Assembly (NCBI GenBank): GCA_011947345.1
Contig: JAAVTG010000033.1
Span: 1 to 64,000 of the forward strand
Direction of reading: 5' to 3'
DNA: 64,000 nt
DNA from: Phytophthora quininea
Taxonomy: Eukaryota > Oomycota > Peronosporomycetes > Peronosporales > Peronosporaceae
Shown: positions 35,002-45,789 of the stretch, piece by piece
How positions within the stretch are numbered: the first letter of the stretch is position 1
How the letters are laid out: every line of letters begins with the position of its first letter
Position numbers and translations under genes: made by a program
Notes under the pieces: model-generated
The model's database searches: none
What the model was told of the DNA's origin: nothing
The model's input: the letters and a program-made list of their open reading frames with translations, nothing else

Positions 35002-35515
35002 TTACTCCGATTGGTGGAGCAGTTCAAAGAAGGCTTGAGCGACCTCGACAGTTCCACCAGCCTTGTTCACTTCCACCAGTATTTGCTGTCGCTGCTCCAT
35101 GACACGCACCTCAAGCGCTTCTTGACGATGCTCTCTGTCATCTTGGCCGGGCACGACGAAGCTCTTCAGCGTCCAATTCCATCCGGCGTTCATCCAGTTC
35201 TAACTTGCGCTTGAAATAATCCGGTCGCGCAGACTGGGTTATGCAATGCGCCTGCGAGATGGAGAGACGAGCCTCTTGAGCAGTCTGCTCACCGGTGTTT
35301 TCGTTGTCGCTTTGGCCTGTTGTGTCGAGGCTTCTTTGCGATTCGCTACTGGTTTTTGCCGGTCTTTTCTTCTCATTCTTTGCGGTTTGTTTGGTAGTGG
35401 TGTTGTATTCCCTGGTGGGTCTTTGGGCCTGCGCAGCTTGGTTGATTGGGGTTGGTACAGACGTGCCGTAGGCAGCACATCGCTTTGACTTCGGCAACCG
35501 CTTCATCCAGTCCAC
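35002..35515 (-). pseudogene. Myb/SANT-type Harbinger partner, C-terminal part
   Basis: The frame holds a Lys/Thr/Gln-rich linker and then an acidic-basic coiled coil (YFKRKLELDERRMELDAEEL, continued in a second frame by ALEVRVMEQRQQILVEVNK). This is the usual C-terminal layout of the Myb-like DNA-binding proteins that accompany Harbinger transposases. The N-terminal SANT region is missing. The sequence stops at about 35516, where the DIRS-like element starts, so that element probably truncated it. Confidence 0.5.
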
Positions 35516-35518
35516 GAC

Positions 35519-37162
35519 GGGCTCCAGAGGCTATCCCCGGATTTCGACCCACGCAGAGTGGGCCTCGATCCTTCTGCGCAGCTATCAGTCCCGCGATCTC
35601 GTGGTCAACATAATTTCAAGTGGCGTTCAGCATGATTTCCCAGCACATATCGGCAGTTCAACGACATACCAAAACCACAAATCGGCCCGCCAATCTCTCA
35701 ACGCATTAAGAAAAAGCGTTCGCCAAGGTCAAGACGACGGAGCGTACCTGGTAGTGGATTTAGATGTCGCCCATCAGTGGAATATCCTGCGTTTCAGTCC
35801 ATTCGGATGCGTGCCGAAGAATGACGTCGATCCACGAGTCGAGGCCAGGCTCATCCATGACTTATCATTCTCGTTAATGTCAACAAACGAGATGTCAAAC
35901 AAAGAAGAAATCCCGCCTGTTAAATTATGTTCCGTGGACTTGATCGCGAAGAGAATTGAAGACCTGCATCGGAAGTACCCGAACATGGTCGTCAAGTTGC
36001 TCAAAGGTGAGGTTCGCAGTGCCTTTCGTCACTTGATGTTGGCTACAGGAATCTATCGCAGGTTTGCAGGCGCGATAGCCGAAGGCAATGCCGCTGTCTT
36101 CGACATTGCCCTCTCGTTCGGGTGGACGGGCTCGCCAGGATATTACGGCATCTTTGGCCGGGCAATTTCTCATCTAGTGTGGCAGGAAAGTTCAAGCTCG
36201 ATGGACCCTTCTTCACTTGATGATGAACCATTCTTTGGCTTCGAATATGTGGATGATCATGTTCAAGTTGAAATTGACTGTGGCAATCGACTGGGGCTAG
36301 CGGAAACTACACTACGGCTTGCAGTGCTAGCACTGCTGGGTCCAAGATCAATTAGCGAAGCGAAATTCTCACCATGGACAACGAAGCCGGTCGTCCTTGG
36401 ACTCGATTGGGACACTGTATCACGCACGGTAGGGATGCCTACAGAGAAATTTTTGAAAACCATACTTCGTATCGAAGAACTGGTGCGAGTTGGTCACGCC
36501 ACAAAACAACAACGGTGCAAGCTACTGGGAAGCCTACGGCATGTCTGTTCCTGCATTCGTAGCGCTAAACCCTTTTACCAACGGATAGTGACGCAGTGGC
36601 GAGTGTCGCCACAGCACGCGCCAAAGAAGCTATCTCACGGGTCTATGCTGGACCTCCTATGGTTTCGATTCCTCCTCCTACAAGGGCGACTACGTTCTGT
36701 TCCACTACGATTCTTCGTCGGTCTTCCGGAGCCATTGGTTCATCTCTACATGGACGCCAGTGACACCGGGCTTTGCGTTCTAAACCCCGCCCGCCGATCC
36801 TATCTACGGGTCCGGTTCGATGACAAAGAACGCGAGATGATTCAAGTCTGCAAGCAAAACCCGCAGCTAAGCACGAATAACTTCACGATCATCGTACGTG
36901 AACAGCTCAGTGCGGTTCTAGCGCTCCTCAGCTGGGGCTAGCAATGAGCTCAAGCTGAAAGTACAGACCTGACGCACATACGGTGTTGGCTTGACAACAA
37001 ATCGGCAGTATCCTGGTGCAATACATTGTTGAGTAGAAACCCATACTCCCAAAAACTGAACCGCATCATTGAAGTTGTGGAAGCCCAATTCGGTATCCAC
37101 GTATCTGCAACACACCTTTCGAGATCGCAAAATACGCTGGCGGACCTTGTCTCAAAGGCGTA
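35519..37162 (+). pseudogene. DIRS reverse transcriptase and RNase H
   Basis: The RT has RFSPFGCVPKND, ARLIHDLSFS and a FEYVDDHVQVE active site, with the DD pair in place. The RNase H begins VHLYMDASDTGL. The main frame stops at 36941. The RNase H continues in a second frame to a TAG near 37160 (CWLDNKSAVSWCNTLL, ATHLSRSQNTLADL). One or more indels separate the two. Confidence 0.75.
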
Positions 37163-37239
37163 GGAAGGAGCGAGCTTCCGGCGTTGGACTAACACAGTTT
37201 GTGACTGGCAGGGATTCCAAGTAGCACCAAGTCACAGGA

Positions 37240-38240
37240 GGATCTACGACACACAATTCTCAACCTTCAACTCCGTTCCCTTGCCGACTCGTCGAGGAAA
37301 ACCTATGAATCCTCGTGGCGCCAGTGGTGTCGCTTCCGTACAGCGGCCGGAATGTCAAAATGGCTCCCGGAACATGATACAGCAGTTCAATCACTACAAT
37401 TGGTTACGTTCGCCCTTCACTGCTGGAATTCGAGTGGCGTAGACGAGCGCCCCGCGTTTGACACTATTCGGACCAAACTCAGCCACATTGGCTGGTATCA
37501 TTGCGTCCGACACGGCAGTCGCCCGCAACTCTTAGAGGCCCATTCGCTCGCCCTCCGAGGGCTACGACGGGTGTCAAGACTGGCAAGACCTCGAGCTCCT
37601 ATCACCGAAAGCATGTTGCGACGACTCGGCTCGATTACAGACTTCTCCAATCCACAGCACCGTGTGCTCTATAAGGCTACGGTGCTGGGCTTTCACTTCT
37701 TCTTACGTCGCTCCGAATACCTAGCGGTTGATGGGAGGGCGGCATCAGTATTGCATCCAAGTGCAGGATCTACATGTGCTGGACGCGTATGACCAACCTA
37801 CGTTATCGATCAAGTCGGCGATGTCATTACAACTTCAACTACGAGGAAGCAAGAATGATCAGTTCGGCGACGGTACCTTGCGATGTCTCGGGAAGGCGGC
37901 TAACCCACCGCTGTGCCCGGTATTTGCTGCAATCCAGCTGCTGCAGTATACCAAGTCCATCGGGCTATCGCCGCAAGTCCCCGTATGCTCCCTATCAAAA
38001 GACCGGATGCTTTCGGCGAAAATCATGTCCGAACTACTGCGGGTGCTGGCACACCAATCCGGAGTCGCCGCCACGGCAATATCGACCCACTCGTTGTGGA
38101 TAGGAGGCGCCGATCCGGTCCGAATCCAGCAACACGGTCGCTGGAGATCGGATGTGTTCAAGAGATATATCAGATACACGGCTTCCGTGGGTCGACAACT
38201 TACGACACGAATGACTGGGAGGGCAAAGGTTTTGTCTTGA
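37240..38240 (+). pseudogene. DIRS tyrosine recombinase with HxxR changed to HxxW
   Basis: The N-terminal SAM-like core-binding domain (YESSWRQWCRFRTAAG) is followed by the catalytic domain. The first catalytic Arg is in FFLRRSEYL. The second box reads STHSLWIGGA, where tyrosine recombinases have HxxR; one CGG-to-TGG change would give Trp. The HGRW and the Tyr in FKRYIRYT are present. The frame shifts near 37735. A missing catalytic Arg means the enzyme is very probably dead. Confidence 0.72.
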
Positions 38241-38274
38241 CGTTAATGGATGCTCGATGTTGGGGTAGCTTCGG

Positions 38275-38556
38275 CATACCTTCAGCTCGAGACATCTTTT
38301 AACGTCAATACAATAGCCTTTGCCCCATTGAGCGATGCGATGAAGAAAAAGCTAATAATTTGTCATGTTTCTGCCGTCCCCACATCCAGTGCCAGTGTTG
38401 AGTTAAATCATTTGCTTCTTCTGCTGTTTGTACGTGGGTTTCCTGCAGCAGAGTAATTGCTAGTCGACGGTCTACTGGAATGCCACGCCACGCTTCCATC
38501 CATTTCCATCGGTTCTCTGCTTTAAATCCTCTCAAGTTTTGTGTAGTGATGCGCAT
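38275..38556 (-). pseudogene. LINE endonuclease N-terminus
   Basis: MRITTQNLRGF and LAITLLQETHV are the first strands of an exonuclease-endonuclease-phosphatase fold typical of L1-like LINE ORF2. The frame shifts at a C4 run on the plus strand (about 38322-38325) and ends after about 90 residues, so the rest of ORF2 is absent. Confidence 0.6.
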
Positions 38557-38703
38557 GTCTCCTCTCTTGGTGTTCGGTCGTAGATCAGCCTCTCCCTCTG
38601 GGTGATATTCAGCCGCTTCTAACTGTACACTCTTTCTATACTCATCTCGGTGTTGGGTCTCTGCTGTCTGGTTTGAACGGGGAGCGTGGACATTGAGATG
38701 GCC

Positions 38704-39075
38704 TTAGTACTGCTTGTGAGCGGCCTCTTCGCCGTCCTCTACTGCTGTGCGCATAAAGGATCCGAGGGTGGCCCAGTCCCCAGATTTCTTGTCTTCCGCG
38801 AAAAACGTGTGCAGATACTCTTCATTTTTTCGCATTGCTTTTCGATGACGTCGGAAGAATGCGACAGCCGCATCTTCTTCTCGAATGTCTTCGTCAGCTA
38901 GTACTGTAATCTTCCCTGCATAAATCTGGACGCAAAACAAGTTGTGGCCAAGGTGTACGGCATTTTTCGGCGCACACATTCTCAATAGAACGTCTCCGCC
39001 GTAATTCTCTTGTTCTAACGCTCTCCAATCATCTGTACTGTCCATTACCAGCCGCCTTTGTTTGATGTCTCCCAT
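38704..39075 (-). CDS. Uncharacterised ORF within the LINE
   Basis: A 123-residue frame with coding-like composition (DDWRALEQENYGGDVLLRMC..., DEDIREEDAAVAFFRRHRKA) lies between the OTU-like ORF and the endonuclease. No domain is recognised. It may be the C-terminus of the OTU protein or a linker. Confidence 0.4.
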   Translation of the reverse strand: MGDIKQRRLVMDSTDDWRALEQENYGGDVLLRMCAPKNAVHLGHNLFCVQIYAGKITVLADEDIREEDAAVAFFRRHRKAMRKNEEYLHTFFAEDKKSGDWATLGSFMRTAVEDGEEAAHKQY

Positions 39076-39411
39076 TCGATAAACTCGGGCTTGCTAGGCT
39101 CCTAGTTGCTCTGCGCGCTTTCGGTTTTGTGTTCTCTTTCGCCATCCCGCCACAGCACTATGCCAGCATTCGTCTCTCCATTCGGCCGTCGAGGCTTCGA
39201 TCACTGTATAATCAATTATTTCGAGTATCTTATGAGGGTGTTCCTACCTTCGCATCATTTCCAATATAAGAAGAGACTCGTTTTGGGCCGCTGCAATCCA
39301 CTTAGAAACTGTGGCAAGCTGATCAGGGAACGGGATGCGGGATCTCGATTTCCACAGCTCCGCTAGACCGTCCCAAGCATTCTGCCACGTCTCCTCTATT
39401 TTTCTGCTGGC

Positions 39412-40038
39412 CTATTGCCGTCTATCTGGCGAACTGTCTGGGCTGTCGGCAGCGTTGAATTCCGCAAGGAGCTGTCTCGTTGTTTGATCTATTTCCACTC
39501 GTTTCTTGAAAGGAACAGCTCGGTTGTAGACATTTACCAAGGACCCTTCTACTTCCGAGCGTTCTATAACGGTTGCTTCGTGCCCTCGTTTTGCAGCTCG
39601 GCGACCAACTTCCTGCGGCTGTAATTGTTTTCTTGACGATGTTTTCTGTTCTGTCTCTGGCCTTTCCGAGCTGCAGTCGAACGGGTTGTAGTCCGAATCT
39701 GAGTCTGTTCCAGGACTATTGTCTTTTCGTTCTTGAGACGCTTTCTCCTCTTGGGCTCTTTCTTCGCTGACATCCTGTTGCCACTGTATGACCACTGGTT
39801 CAGGAATTTGAAACTTCATCATAAATCGTTTGCATTCGTCTGCTCGGGTGAGGTCGGCTTCGAGCAAACGTTGCTGTTGCGGACGGGATAATTGGGAGAC
39901 TGTGTTCACCAGAAAGTGGAGTAATTCTCTTTTCGATCGCCTCCATTTTGCAGAATATTGACTATCTCTTGCTTTAACGCGTGAGAAATTGTTGGTCCTT
40001 GAAGTCGTCGCTCCAACTCGTCGATGTCCCCTGTCCAC
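39412..40038 (-). CDS. Charged helical ORF, probable continuation of the OTU protein
   Basis: A 208-residue frame rich in Glu, Lys, Arg and Gln (RPQQQRLLEADLTRADECKR, WQQDVSEERAQEEKASQ). It overlaps the end of the OTU-like frame by 65 bases in another frame, so the two were probably one protein joined across an indel near 39990. No catalytic motif is visible. Confidence 0.4.
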   Translation of the reverse strand: MDRGHRRVGATTSRTNNFSRVKARDSQYSAKWRRSKRELLHFLVNTVSQLSRPQQQRLLEADLTRADECKRFMMKFQIPEPVVIQWQQDVSEERAQEEKASQERKDNSPGTDSDSDYNPFDCSSERPETEQKTSSRKQLQPQEVGRRAAKRGHEATVIERSEVEGSLVNVYNRAVPFKKRVEIDQTTRQLLAEFNAADSPDSSPDRRQ

Positions 40039-40939
40039 CGATCAAGGTCCCAAGGTGGTTGAGACGCGAAATCCTTTTCTTGAACTCCTGCTTGTTTCTC
40101 TTCGTGGCATGTGTCCGCCGTTTTTGGTTTACCGGTTGGGCAACTGGGCTGGTCATGTGGGTGTCCGGATAATAGAAATCTCCAGGCATCGCTGGGCTTG
40201 GAATTTGAGGGCTTTTCATGGGTTTATCAGCGTCCTCCTTTGGTGTCGTTCCCAGTGTCGATCTCCATGCATGCGAATATGCATGGTAATGGTCATCTTC
40301 AAAGTGTAGTATGATCGGGAAGAGCGCCTCGTTTCCTAAAGCACGCGACTTGAGCTTCAACACCGCATTAATGCATGCATCCGCAGACCGGATGTACTCC
40401 GCGCATACCCAGAAAGCCTTTCCGGTCTCACTATGGAAGTTCGGCTCAAACTGCAATGCTGCGCTCCAATGACCGTCGTTTTGCCTTGAAATCACGAAGA
40501 TGTTTCGCTGTAATGTTACTGCGTATGTCGTCAGGGTATCATTGCAGCCCCACAGCGTTTTCGGCAACCTGTCGTCTAGTCCAGAAGGACTTGCTCCATA
40601 GTCTTGCAAATATCGCAGGTATTCTGCTTTACCAACTGATCGAGACATGTTCTCTCGGCCTCTGCTCACACTTAATAGAATATTTTTCAGTGAGGTATGG
40701 TCATGCTTTAGCCCGGCATCCATTTGCGCCCTCATGCTACACATCTGCTTCAGGGATGTCGTCAATTCCTCCAGTTGGCGAGGGTTTTCCGCTAAACTGC
40801 TGCTCACGAGAGCTTGTGCAATTGCATACGCCTGGCAGTTTCCTGTCCCCGGTGTCGCCAATTTCCTCAGTCCCATCGGCAATAAAGCTTCCGGCAATGA
40901 TAGCGCTGTGCTTGCCAGTTGCTCTAACGTCTTAGTCAC
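39974..40939 (-). CDS. OTU-like cysteine protease ORF within the LINE
   Basis: The N-terminal third has PGTGNCQAYAIAQALV, which matches the catalytic Cys box of OTU deubiquitinases (D/P-G-x-G-N-C). About 200 residues on, ALFPIILHFEDDHYHAYS matches the strand carrying the catalytic His. A helical insert separates them, as in the family. The C-terminus is basic. OTU proteases cleave ubiquitin or ubiquitin-like tags. Here the gene sits between LINE ORF1 and the endonuclease on the same strand, so it is probably carried by the retroelement. Activity is not shown. Confidence 0.6.
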   Translation of the reverse strand: MTKTLEQLASTALSLPEALLPMGLRKLATPGTGNCQAYAIAQALVSSSLAENPRQLEELTTSLKQMCSMRAQMDAGLKHDHTSLKNILLSVSRGRENMSRSVGKAEYLRYLQDYGASPSGLDDRLPKTLWGCNDTLTTYAVTLQRNIFVISRQNDGHWSAALQFEPNFHSETGKAFWVCAEYIRSADACINAVLKLKSRALGNEALFPIILHFEDDHYHAYSHAWRSTLGTTPKEDADKPMKSPQIPSPAMPGDFYYPDTHMTSPVAQPVNQKRRTHATKRNKQEFKKRISRLNHLGTLIGGQGTSTSWSDDFKDQQFLTR

Positions 40940-41232
40940 GTACAGTTTTGTGTTTCCTTCGGATTTTGCAATTGATGCTAACGTTTTGTCTTTTGCGTTG
41001 GTTGATTATGTTTCCCGTGCGAGCAAGATTGCTGCTTCTGATTGAGGCTTTTGGTACAACCGAGGTTGGACCGCACTCGAGCTTTCTGACGCTTCAATCT
41101 GTATGGGGTTTTCTTGGTCCCGGCCTTAGCCGTCTGCCGAGGAATGTCACGTACTGAAGTCAGCCCTTTAGAGCTGGCCTGATGCTTCTTGAAGCTGCTT
41201 TCTGCCTGTTTCAGTCACTCGACGCAGTTCCG

Positions 41233-43030
41233 CTAGACTTGTGAATGTTCGTGGCGGCAACCGCAACCGCGCAGTCTCCGCTTCTGTGACAACTTTACAA
41301 CCGGGCCCTCGGAGTTCGTCGTCCGACATTGTGCAATTTTCTGCAAATTTCCACTCTCACCACAACGCAGACATTGCTGTCGCCCTCTCATTTGAGGGTG
41401 CCGCACGACGATACACATATCGAACCGCATGATCCGCAGTATGTTTACTAGTGGTCGAGGACATCCATCCAACGTGAATCGTAGCTCCCAGACCGTTGAG
41501 GTCACTGAGTCTGGACCTCCACTATCAATATCATCCAAGTCAAACGGCACTTGCAGCCAATTTTTGAGCAGCGCGTGGGGTTTACCTATGTGTGTCGAAC
41601 GAGCTATGTTTTGGAGCAGGACGCTGTACGTAGCTGCTTCGGCTTTCAGTTCTCCGTCGACCTCCTTTTGGCGATCCCATACATTTTCACACTGTCCGTC
41701 CTGCGACGCTTCGTGCGCGTTGCTCAATCGGTGGGTTTTGCTTTAGAACGGAACCCTCAACGACGCGTATCGTCGGGCCACTTCCCTAGTGAAAAGTGGA
41801 AATGCAATTCGTGGCGTGATGCATCATAACTGATTGCCTTTACTATCGCCAGCATTTGCCAGGTCATAGTATGGTTCCCACCCAATCGATGTATGGAAGT
41901 CGCGATGGCTTCCTTGAGGTTCTTGGTACTCTGAAACGCCGCCTTAATTGGGAGTTCTCCACTAAGCTCCATGATTAGGCAGCCTTCCACTTGCACTCGG
42001 ATAGTTTCAATGACCTGGAGTTTGCTACCTGTTGGCATGATCCTTGAGAGAAATTGAGGGAGCATCCGGTAGACAATATTTCCTTCTAGAATGCCCTGCA
42101 CGTTTTCCCACTCGTCGTCCGTTCCCTCCCTAAACACTACATTTCTGTGTTTGCCGTATGCTTGCTCACAGATTCCTCGGAACCGGGCTGTAACTGCTTC
42201 GTTGTATTTCTACGGGTTGAATATGAACGCTTCCGTCGTTGCTGGGGTTGCCACTGTGCCATTTTGTTGGCCTGTTATCTTTTGCGCCCACTCTGTAAGT
42301 AGGGGCTCTGACGAACGTGCTTCCGCCATTGACATGTCTCCCAGACGCTTGTTCAAACCGAACACAAGTGTCTGTCGAGTCCGGTATGTTTTTGTTAAGA
42401 TTTCGTCCACTTGCTCTCTCCACACAGTCCAATCCGATTCTCGAATGAGTACCACTTGCTCAAACAGATCCAGCAGCTTTTCCTGCTCAACCCGATTGAG
42501 TTTGGCAGTCGTTGCAAAGCCACCCATATTCCATTCATTCCCGTTGGCTTTTTCCTGTGGATCCTCTCAAACAACTCTTGCATCGTGTCTAGCCACGTTT
42601 GAAGCCGTGGAGTCCGGGTACTTGTTCCCTTCATCACCGCTAGCAGAGTTGCAGCTAAATCGTCCGCCGTCACTTCACCGGGGCCATCTGGTGAACTGGG
42701 CTTTTCCTTCATGTTGAGAGGTGGTCGTGATGAACTCACTCTGTCGCTGGATTCCATGTTGGCGTGTTGTTCGTTGTCTATCCCCACGGGGCTTGTTCTT
42801 GGTTGTGACTTGGTTTCAGCGGAAGCGGCTCCTGCGTCTCTCACCTTGGCCTCCCTTGACGTTGGCAGTGTTTCCTTTTGACCCGGTCGGCGCTTGCCAC
42901 GTACAGCTCCGAGGGTGTTCCTCGGGGTGTGTCTTCGCCCCCAGGCTCCTCGGTAGGGGCAGGAAGCATGTTGCGCGGCCTGAGTTGATTTGGTTTCAGT
43001 ATACCAAATCAGGTTCCGGTCGTTCGGCAC
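41233..43030 (-). pseudogene. LINE ORF1 with zinc knuckle, multiple frame breaks
   Basis: The frames in order are a Pro/Ser-rich start (43030 to about 42540), a helical part (EQEKLLDLFEQVVLIRESDW), a middle domain (IETIRVQVEGCLIMELSGEL), and an RRM/CTD-like part ending in CLRCGESGNLQKIAQC, a zinc knuckle close to CCHC with the His replaced by Asn (GESGN). At least four frame changes occur. ORF1 proteins bind the LINE RNA. Confidence 0.6.
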
Positions 43031-43099
43031 GTAAACTTTCGATCAGGTCTCAGCCAGTGTCGCGGCTAAAGGGTCTTGATCTGCAAGCAAATTCGAAAG

Positions 43100-43114
43100 T
43101 ACGACGCAACGGAG
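43100..43114 (+). repeat. LINE target-site duplication, left copy
   Basis: TACGACGCAACGGAG, identical to 44154-44168. The bases next to the repeats differ on both sides, so the duplication is exactly 15 bp. Confidence 0.85.
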
Positions 43115-44153
43115 TGGTAGTAGTAGTAAGGTAGTCTATTGAACTTTCTTAGTTAATAGCCTCCTTGTACGATCGTAGCCGCTTGAACAATGACGGCTCC
43201 TTCTGCTGGAGCCACCACGCTGGCGGAGGGGACTGGTTACCTGTTGGGTCACCGTCCCCTGTCATTCGCTTCAAGCATTCAACACTAATTTGGAGTCGAA
43301 TGCCCTGCAGTCTCAATTGTTGTCTTCTTCTTTCTCTTGTGGCTACTGCTTGTAGCTGACGCATGCCAAGTTGCCACATATATTGTAGCTGGTGCTCTCA
43401 TGTCCAGTGTTGGTCTTCGTGTACGGTTCTGTTTCTAATCTGCCACAAAAGAGTGTATCCAATGCTGCACATAGCCCACCAAATCCGCTGGGCTGTGTCT
43501 TCGTGTTTCAAGCTCCAATGGCCGTACCATTCGACAATCCTCTGCCTGAAATGGTTGCTGACTGGAGGTGATTCCCGTCCTATGATATACGTTGTGTATG
43601 CCTTCCTCTTTTCGGTTGAGACCTCCGCTCCGGTCCAATGTTGTACCAGCTTCCTCCAGAAGTCTTGGGCTCGAATACACTCGAACACTATGTGTGTGAT
43701 TGAGATCTTGCTTGCTGGGCAATCTTCTCCCATTGAGCATCCACCCTCGCGTTGGAAACCCTTATAATACAAATTCAGCTGTTGGACCCATACTTGGTAA
43801 TCCGTCAGCATATTTCGATGTGCCCACACTTGGTTTGGTGTCTGACTTAATAACCCTTTTGTTATCGGGTTTGTTGTCATTTTCGACTTCAGCTTCAGCA
43901 CTGTTGATTGCAGATCTTTCGTCAACTCCGGCGTGACTCTCTGCTTTAACGCCTTCTTCAGCAACCGCATCATGTTTCTGTTTCTTCTGGCAGGGCTGAC
44001 AGTCCACGGGAAGTCGTGCAGCAGCGGATGGGTGTGGAAGACAATTCCCCATTGTGTTTCTCCAACTTCTTGACATCCTTTTAGCACCGTTCTGGTATTG
44101 AACCTGCCATTGTATCCCGTTGTCCCGTTGCGTTAGCATGATCTCAGCCTTGC
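43115..44153 (-). mobile_element. 5'-truncated LINE (ORF2 C-terminus) with (TAC)n tail
   Basis: The 1039-bp insert is flanked by perfect 15-bp repeats. On the minus strand it encodes the end of an ORF2 protein: a zinc-finger-like CSMGEDCPASKISITHIVFE and helices (FWRKLVQHW, CSIGYTLLWQIRNR). The 3' end is a TACTACTACTAC tail beside the left repeat. Loss of the 5' end plus target duplications is the usual product of LINE target-primed reverse transcription. It is inserted just upstream of the LINE ORF1 at 43030. Confidence 0.82.
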
Positions 44154-44168
44154 TACGACGCAACGGAG
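44154..44168 (+). repeat. LINE target-site duplication, right copy
   Basis: TACGACGCAACGGAG, identical to 43100-43114. Confidence 0.85.
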
Positions 44169-44414
44169 AAGTGGAAGAGGATTGCAGATTTGTCACAACC
44201 AGCTGATCGGCTGTCCAAAGCAACTCAAGAGAAATCTGCCAAAAATTCTGGTCGAAACTCACAGCCCACGTCCTTCAAGCTGGAATACCCAAACAATTTG
44301 ATCCCGAAAACGTGGGTCTCTTTTGGTGTTTCTGCATGATGGAGTATAGATTACCAAGAGGAGGCGTGGTTGCCTACTCGTGGTGAGTTATGACGACCAC
44401 TACACGCTATCCTA

Positions 44415-45789
44415 TTACCAAGATGCTTGTAGGTTTTCCTCGACTATCCGATTCTGTTCGTCTCGCCAATACATGCGCATCGCCTTTGTCATGGCGCCTA
44501 GCACCACCTCTTGAGTATCAAATTCCTCCCTGGTGTCTACCTGAAGCTTCAGGTTCGTGTGCATCACGCTTCCGTTCATCGGATCCTTCTCCGACCGCAT
44601 GAGGACCGAGTACGCGAGCGTCCGAACATGAAGCGACTTCGAGCGTAGCATTAACAGGTCGGACCAAATGATCACGACGCGATCCTCCTCCTCGTACTTG
44701 CGGAGGAAATGCAGTTTACGAAAGTCGAAGCTGCCATTGCGGTGGGGAGCGTCACAGTGACTGTCTTTTGCAGAGTGTTCTTCTTGCGACTGTTATCCTA
44801 ACGAAGCAACACACACAAAGTCAGACTTGACACAGTCGTTTGGATCAGCTTGACACTACGCACCGAGGTATCGCTCAGATATTTCCAAACCTTGTTGTGC
44901 GCAGCTTTGAGCGAGCATTTCATGGGAGTTATCGTCACAAACTCGACGATCTTCGACTTGCGTTGCTCGTCGTATTTGGGTTGGACAGAGTTGAAAATCA
45001 TAGACGGCTGCTGCGGATGGAATATGTGGACGAAACCTTGGTACATGTCCTCCACCTCCCTCTCCAGTTGCTCGGTGAGGATCCTCATGTATCCGCTGAA
45101 AAACAATCGACCTCGTGGCCACGGAGATTCGCCAGTCTTCAGATATTCCATGGCCTACAAAGAGATAGCCACACCTGTTAGCATGTAGTTTGCGAAGCCA
45201 TCTACGCAACTGTTCTCACAGTTTGAAGCTTTCTGCGCTGTAGAATAACCTTCAAGCTCTGAGACGTTCTCATCTGCTGCTGCAAAATGTCCTTCAGCTG
45301 CTGGTTGGTCTTCTCCGCCCCCTCCGCTCTTGGTATTGGGTGGTGGCTTTTTCATGCCATTCACTCAACTCGGCACTCGTTCTTGGCACCACCGCGGTCG
45401 CCACTTGGCCGCTTTGTCCCCAGCGACCTCTTGATTCTGTCGCAACTGAGCCAAAGTAAACTTCAACTCGGCAGCTCGTTCACGTAGCGACCGGATCTCT
45501 TCGTTCTTGCGGCGATGGAGTTCGGTTGACGAACTGGCAGCACTTCGTACACGCTTCTTCTTTAGCGGCGGAGGCGTACACGATGGATCGTTGGTTGGCT
45601 TGACGAGGGATTTCCTGCCGAGGGTCGTGCGACTGGAGCTCCCAGCAGATCGCTAATGTCAACGTTGCTCAGCGCTGGTAGACCATCGAAGTGGTTGCTT
45701 CTTGTACTTGATCTGTCCTCCATGGGGTCGTCGCAAAACTGGACGAGAGCTAACGCGTCATCGAGTGTCAGGAACGTCTTATCCAGCAT
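44415..45789 (-). CDS. Coiled-coil regulator with START-like C-domain (family copy e), four frame breaks
   Basis: Exons are 45789-45220, 45154-44864 and 44797-44415. After an acidic N-terminus (MLDKTFLTLDDALALVQF), a basic zipper-like block (KKKRVRSAASSSTELHRRKN) leads into a coiled coil (NQQLKDILQQQMRTSQSLKV). The C-terminal part has GFVHIFHP, KVWKYLSDTS and RVVIIWSD, a divergent version of the START-like domain of its paralogs. Breaks are at GGG (45607-45609), CC (45404-45405), C5 (45318-45322) and G4 (44744-44747). With one base added at each, the coding length is 1248 nt, exactly 416 codons. This exact fit argues that the gene is intact in the organism. Confidence 0.68.

Larger units (their letters stand above)
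35519..38240 (+). mobile_element. DIRS-type retrotransposon (RT, RNase H, tyrosine recombinase), defective
   Basis: The region codes in one direction for a reverse transcriptase and RNase H and then a tyrosine recombinase, the combination that defines DIRS-type elements, which integrate without a DDE integrase. No terminal repeats were identified by eye. It lies between a truncated Myb-like gene and a truncated LINE, so both neighbours seem cut at its edges. Confidence 0.72.
38275..43092 (-). mobile_element. LINE-type retrotransposon, 3' truncated
   Basis: Reading on the minus strand: an ORF1 with a zinc knuckle, an OTU-like ORF, further helical frames, and then only the first part of an AP-type endonuclease. 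The reverse transcriptase is missing. LINEs normally lose their 5' end, so loss of the 3' part suggests that the DIRS element or a deletion cut it at about 38.25 kb. Confidence 0.6.

Noticed and set aside
43762..44262. Continuous 166-residue minus-strand frame read as one protein
   Set aside because: It crosses the target duplication at 44154-44168, so its first 30 codons are host flank and the rest is LINE; the join is accidental.
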